This document shows positions 63,748 to 64,000 of a stretch of DNA of 64,000 bases, piece after piece; positions within the stretch are counted from its first letter, which is position 1, and the number at the start of each line of letters is the position of its first letter. Both the position numbers and the translations under genes were made by a program. The stretch spans positions 121,001-185,000 of the forward strand of contig JALIZF010001782.1 of NCBI GenBank assembly GCA_029948255.1, given 5' to 3'. Under the pieces are notes generated by a model, which was given only the letters and a program-made list of their open reading frames with translations, was not told where the DNA came from and did no database searches. Source of the stretch: Telmatactis stephensoni. Its lineage: Eukaryota; Cnidaria; Anthozoa; Actiniaria; Isophelliidae.

Positions 63748-63801
63748 CATAAAACGATATGCCGGATTAAAATAAACATGCCGAATTCAATTAAACACTT
63801 G

Positions 63802-63809
63802 TTGTATAA
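63802..63809 (+). repeat. target-site duplication, right (TTGTATAA)
   Basis: Exact match to 50952-50959. Removing the element and one copy restores ...CATACAATTGTATAATTGTTTG... Confidence 0.9.
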
Positions 63810-64000
63810 TTGTTTGATTTCTCAGGTGCGTACTTGGGCATTATGGTGACAGAAGAAGTGAGGGCTTTAGAAATGTGTAGTTCCAGAAAATATCCATACC
63901 CTACCGCAGAGGGAATTGGAAATTCCGGAGGGGTGGGAGGGGGTCAGAAAAACAAAATTACAGTGTTTGTATGGAAGAAAAATGGAAGTTCCGGAGGGTA
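63810..64000. other. host flank right of the transposon
   Basis: No DOT1L exon is visible in these 191 bp. GGAAATTCCGGAGGGG (63919-63934) recurs as GGAAGTTCCGGAGGGT at the very end, so another repeat probably begins here. Confidence 0.4.

Larger units (their letters stand above)
50960..63801. mobile_element. 12,842-bp two-gene DNA transposon with 1,485-bp TIRs
   Basis: The borders are fixed by perfect inverted ends and an 8-bp duplication. Contents: left TIR, an older TIR remnant, a putative transposase gene (minus, 56645 to 52827), a divergent promoter region with 120-bp iteron repeats, an accessory gene (plus, 58120 to 62419), and the right TIR. Both genes are intact across 29 exons and the TIRs differ at only a few positions, so the copy is young and possibly autonomous. 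An 8-bp duplication is shared by hAT, P, Merlin, Zisupton and some Mutator elements. The DUF7869-like core matches none of the transposases I can recall for those groups. It lies upstream of DOT1L exon 50683-50812, presumably in an intron. Confidence 0.92.
62317..63801 (-). repeat. right terminal inverted repeat
   Basis: 1,485 bp mirroring 50960-52444. Its inner edge lies within the last coding exon of the accessory gene. The outer end reads CCGAATTCAATTAAACACTTG. Confidence 0.93.

Noticed and set aside
50960..63801. Polinton/virus-like element
   Set aside because: Large size and long TIRs suggested it, but no polymerase, packaging ATPase, capsid or integrase motifs occur; only two genes are present and duplications are 8 bp, not 6.
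50952..63809. 4-bp duplication GTAT with AACAAG ends for the large element
   Set aside because: An 8-bp alternative (TTGTATAA) is perfect and leaves perfectly matching inverted ends, so the 4-bp reading is only a sub-match.

Overview
The window looks like nuclear DNA of an anthozoan cnidarian, most likely a stony coral. It is AT-rich, has short exons with GT-AG introns, carries animal genes (RNF220, DOT1L), and is dense in foldback MITEs. The organism assignment is inference; no species-level marker was seen.

Layout. (1) 0.4-11.0 kb, minus strand: the 5' part of an RNF220-type E3 ubiquitin ligase; its RING end lies off the left edge. (2) 11-34.5 kb: no gene that I can support. This stretch holds microsatellites, MITE foldbacks, a tRNA-derived SINE-like unit, and a 1,079-bp foldback element with a broken zinc-finger ORF. 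(3) 34.8-35.7 kb, minus: an intronless gene for a secreted/membrane IPT/TIG-domain protein, hemmed in by foldbacks and direct repeats. (4) 36-41.7 kb: more foldbacks, including a 984-bp palindrome flanked by TTAA and three members of one G-rich family with 9-bp target duplications. (5) 42.0-50.8 kb, minus: seven 3' exons of DOT1L (1,221 codons), downstream of the methyltransferase domain, with a 2.4-kb TIR element in one intron. (6) 50,960-63,801: a 12,842-bp DNA transposon, apparently intact, inserted upstream of the first DOT1L exon seen here and flanked by a perfect 8-bp duplication (TTGTATAA).

The large transposon is the main discovery. It has 1,485-bp near-identical terminal inverted repeats and two divergent genes. 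The minus-strand gene (13 exons, 763 aa) encodes a DUF7869-like, RNase H-type putative transposase with DG, DN and GHTHED motifs. The plus-strand gene (16 exons, 701 aa) encodes a coiled-coil accessory protein of unknown function. All exon phases join without a stop or frameshift. A palindromic iteron (ACCTAAYNATTAGGT-like) forms an array with about 30-bp spacing inside each end, and the same motif fills a 120-bp tandem array in the shared promoter region. This layout suggests that one element-encoded protein both binds the ends and regulates the genes. The left TIR also carries a copy of the accessory gene's last ~100 coding bases next to a diverged older TIR copy, which points to end-to-end conversion.

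Limits: homology calls rest on remembered family sequences, and no alignment or database search was run. Exon boundaries come from splice consensus plus phase.
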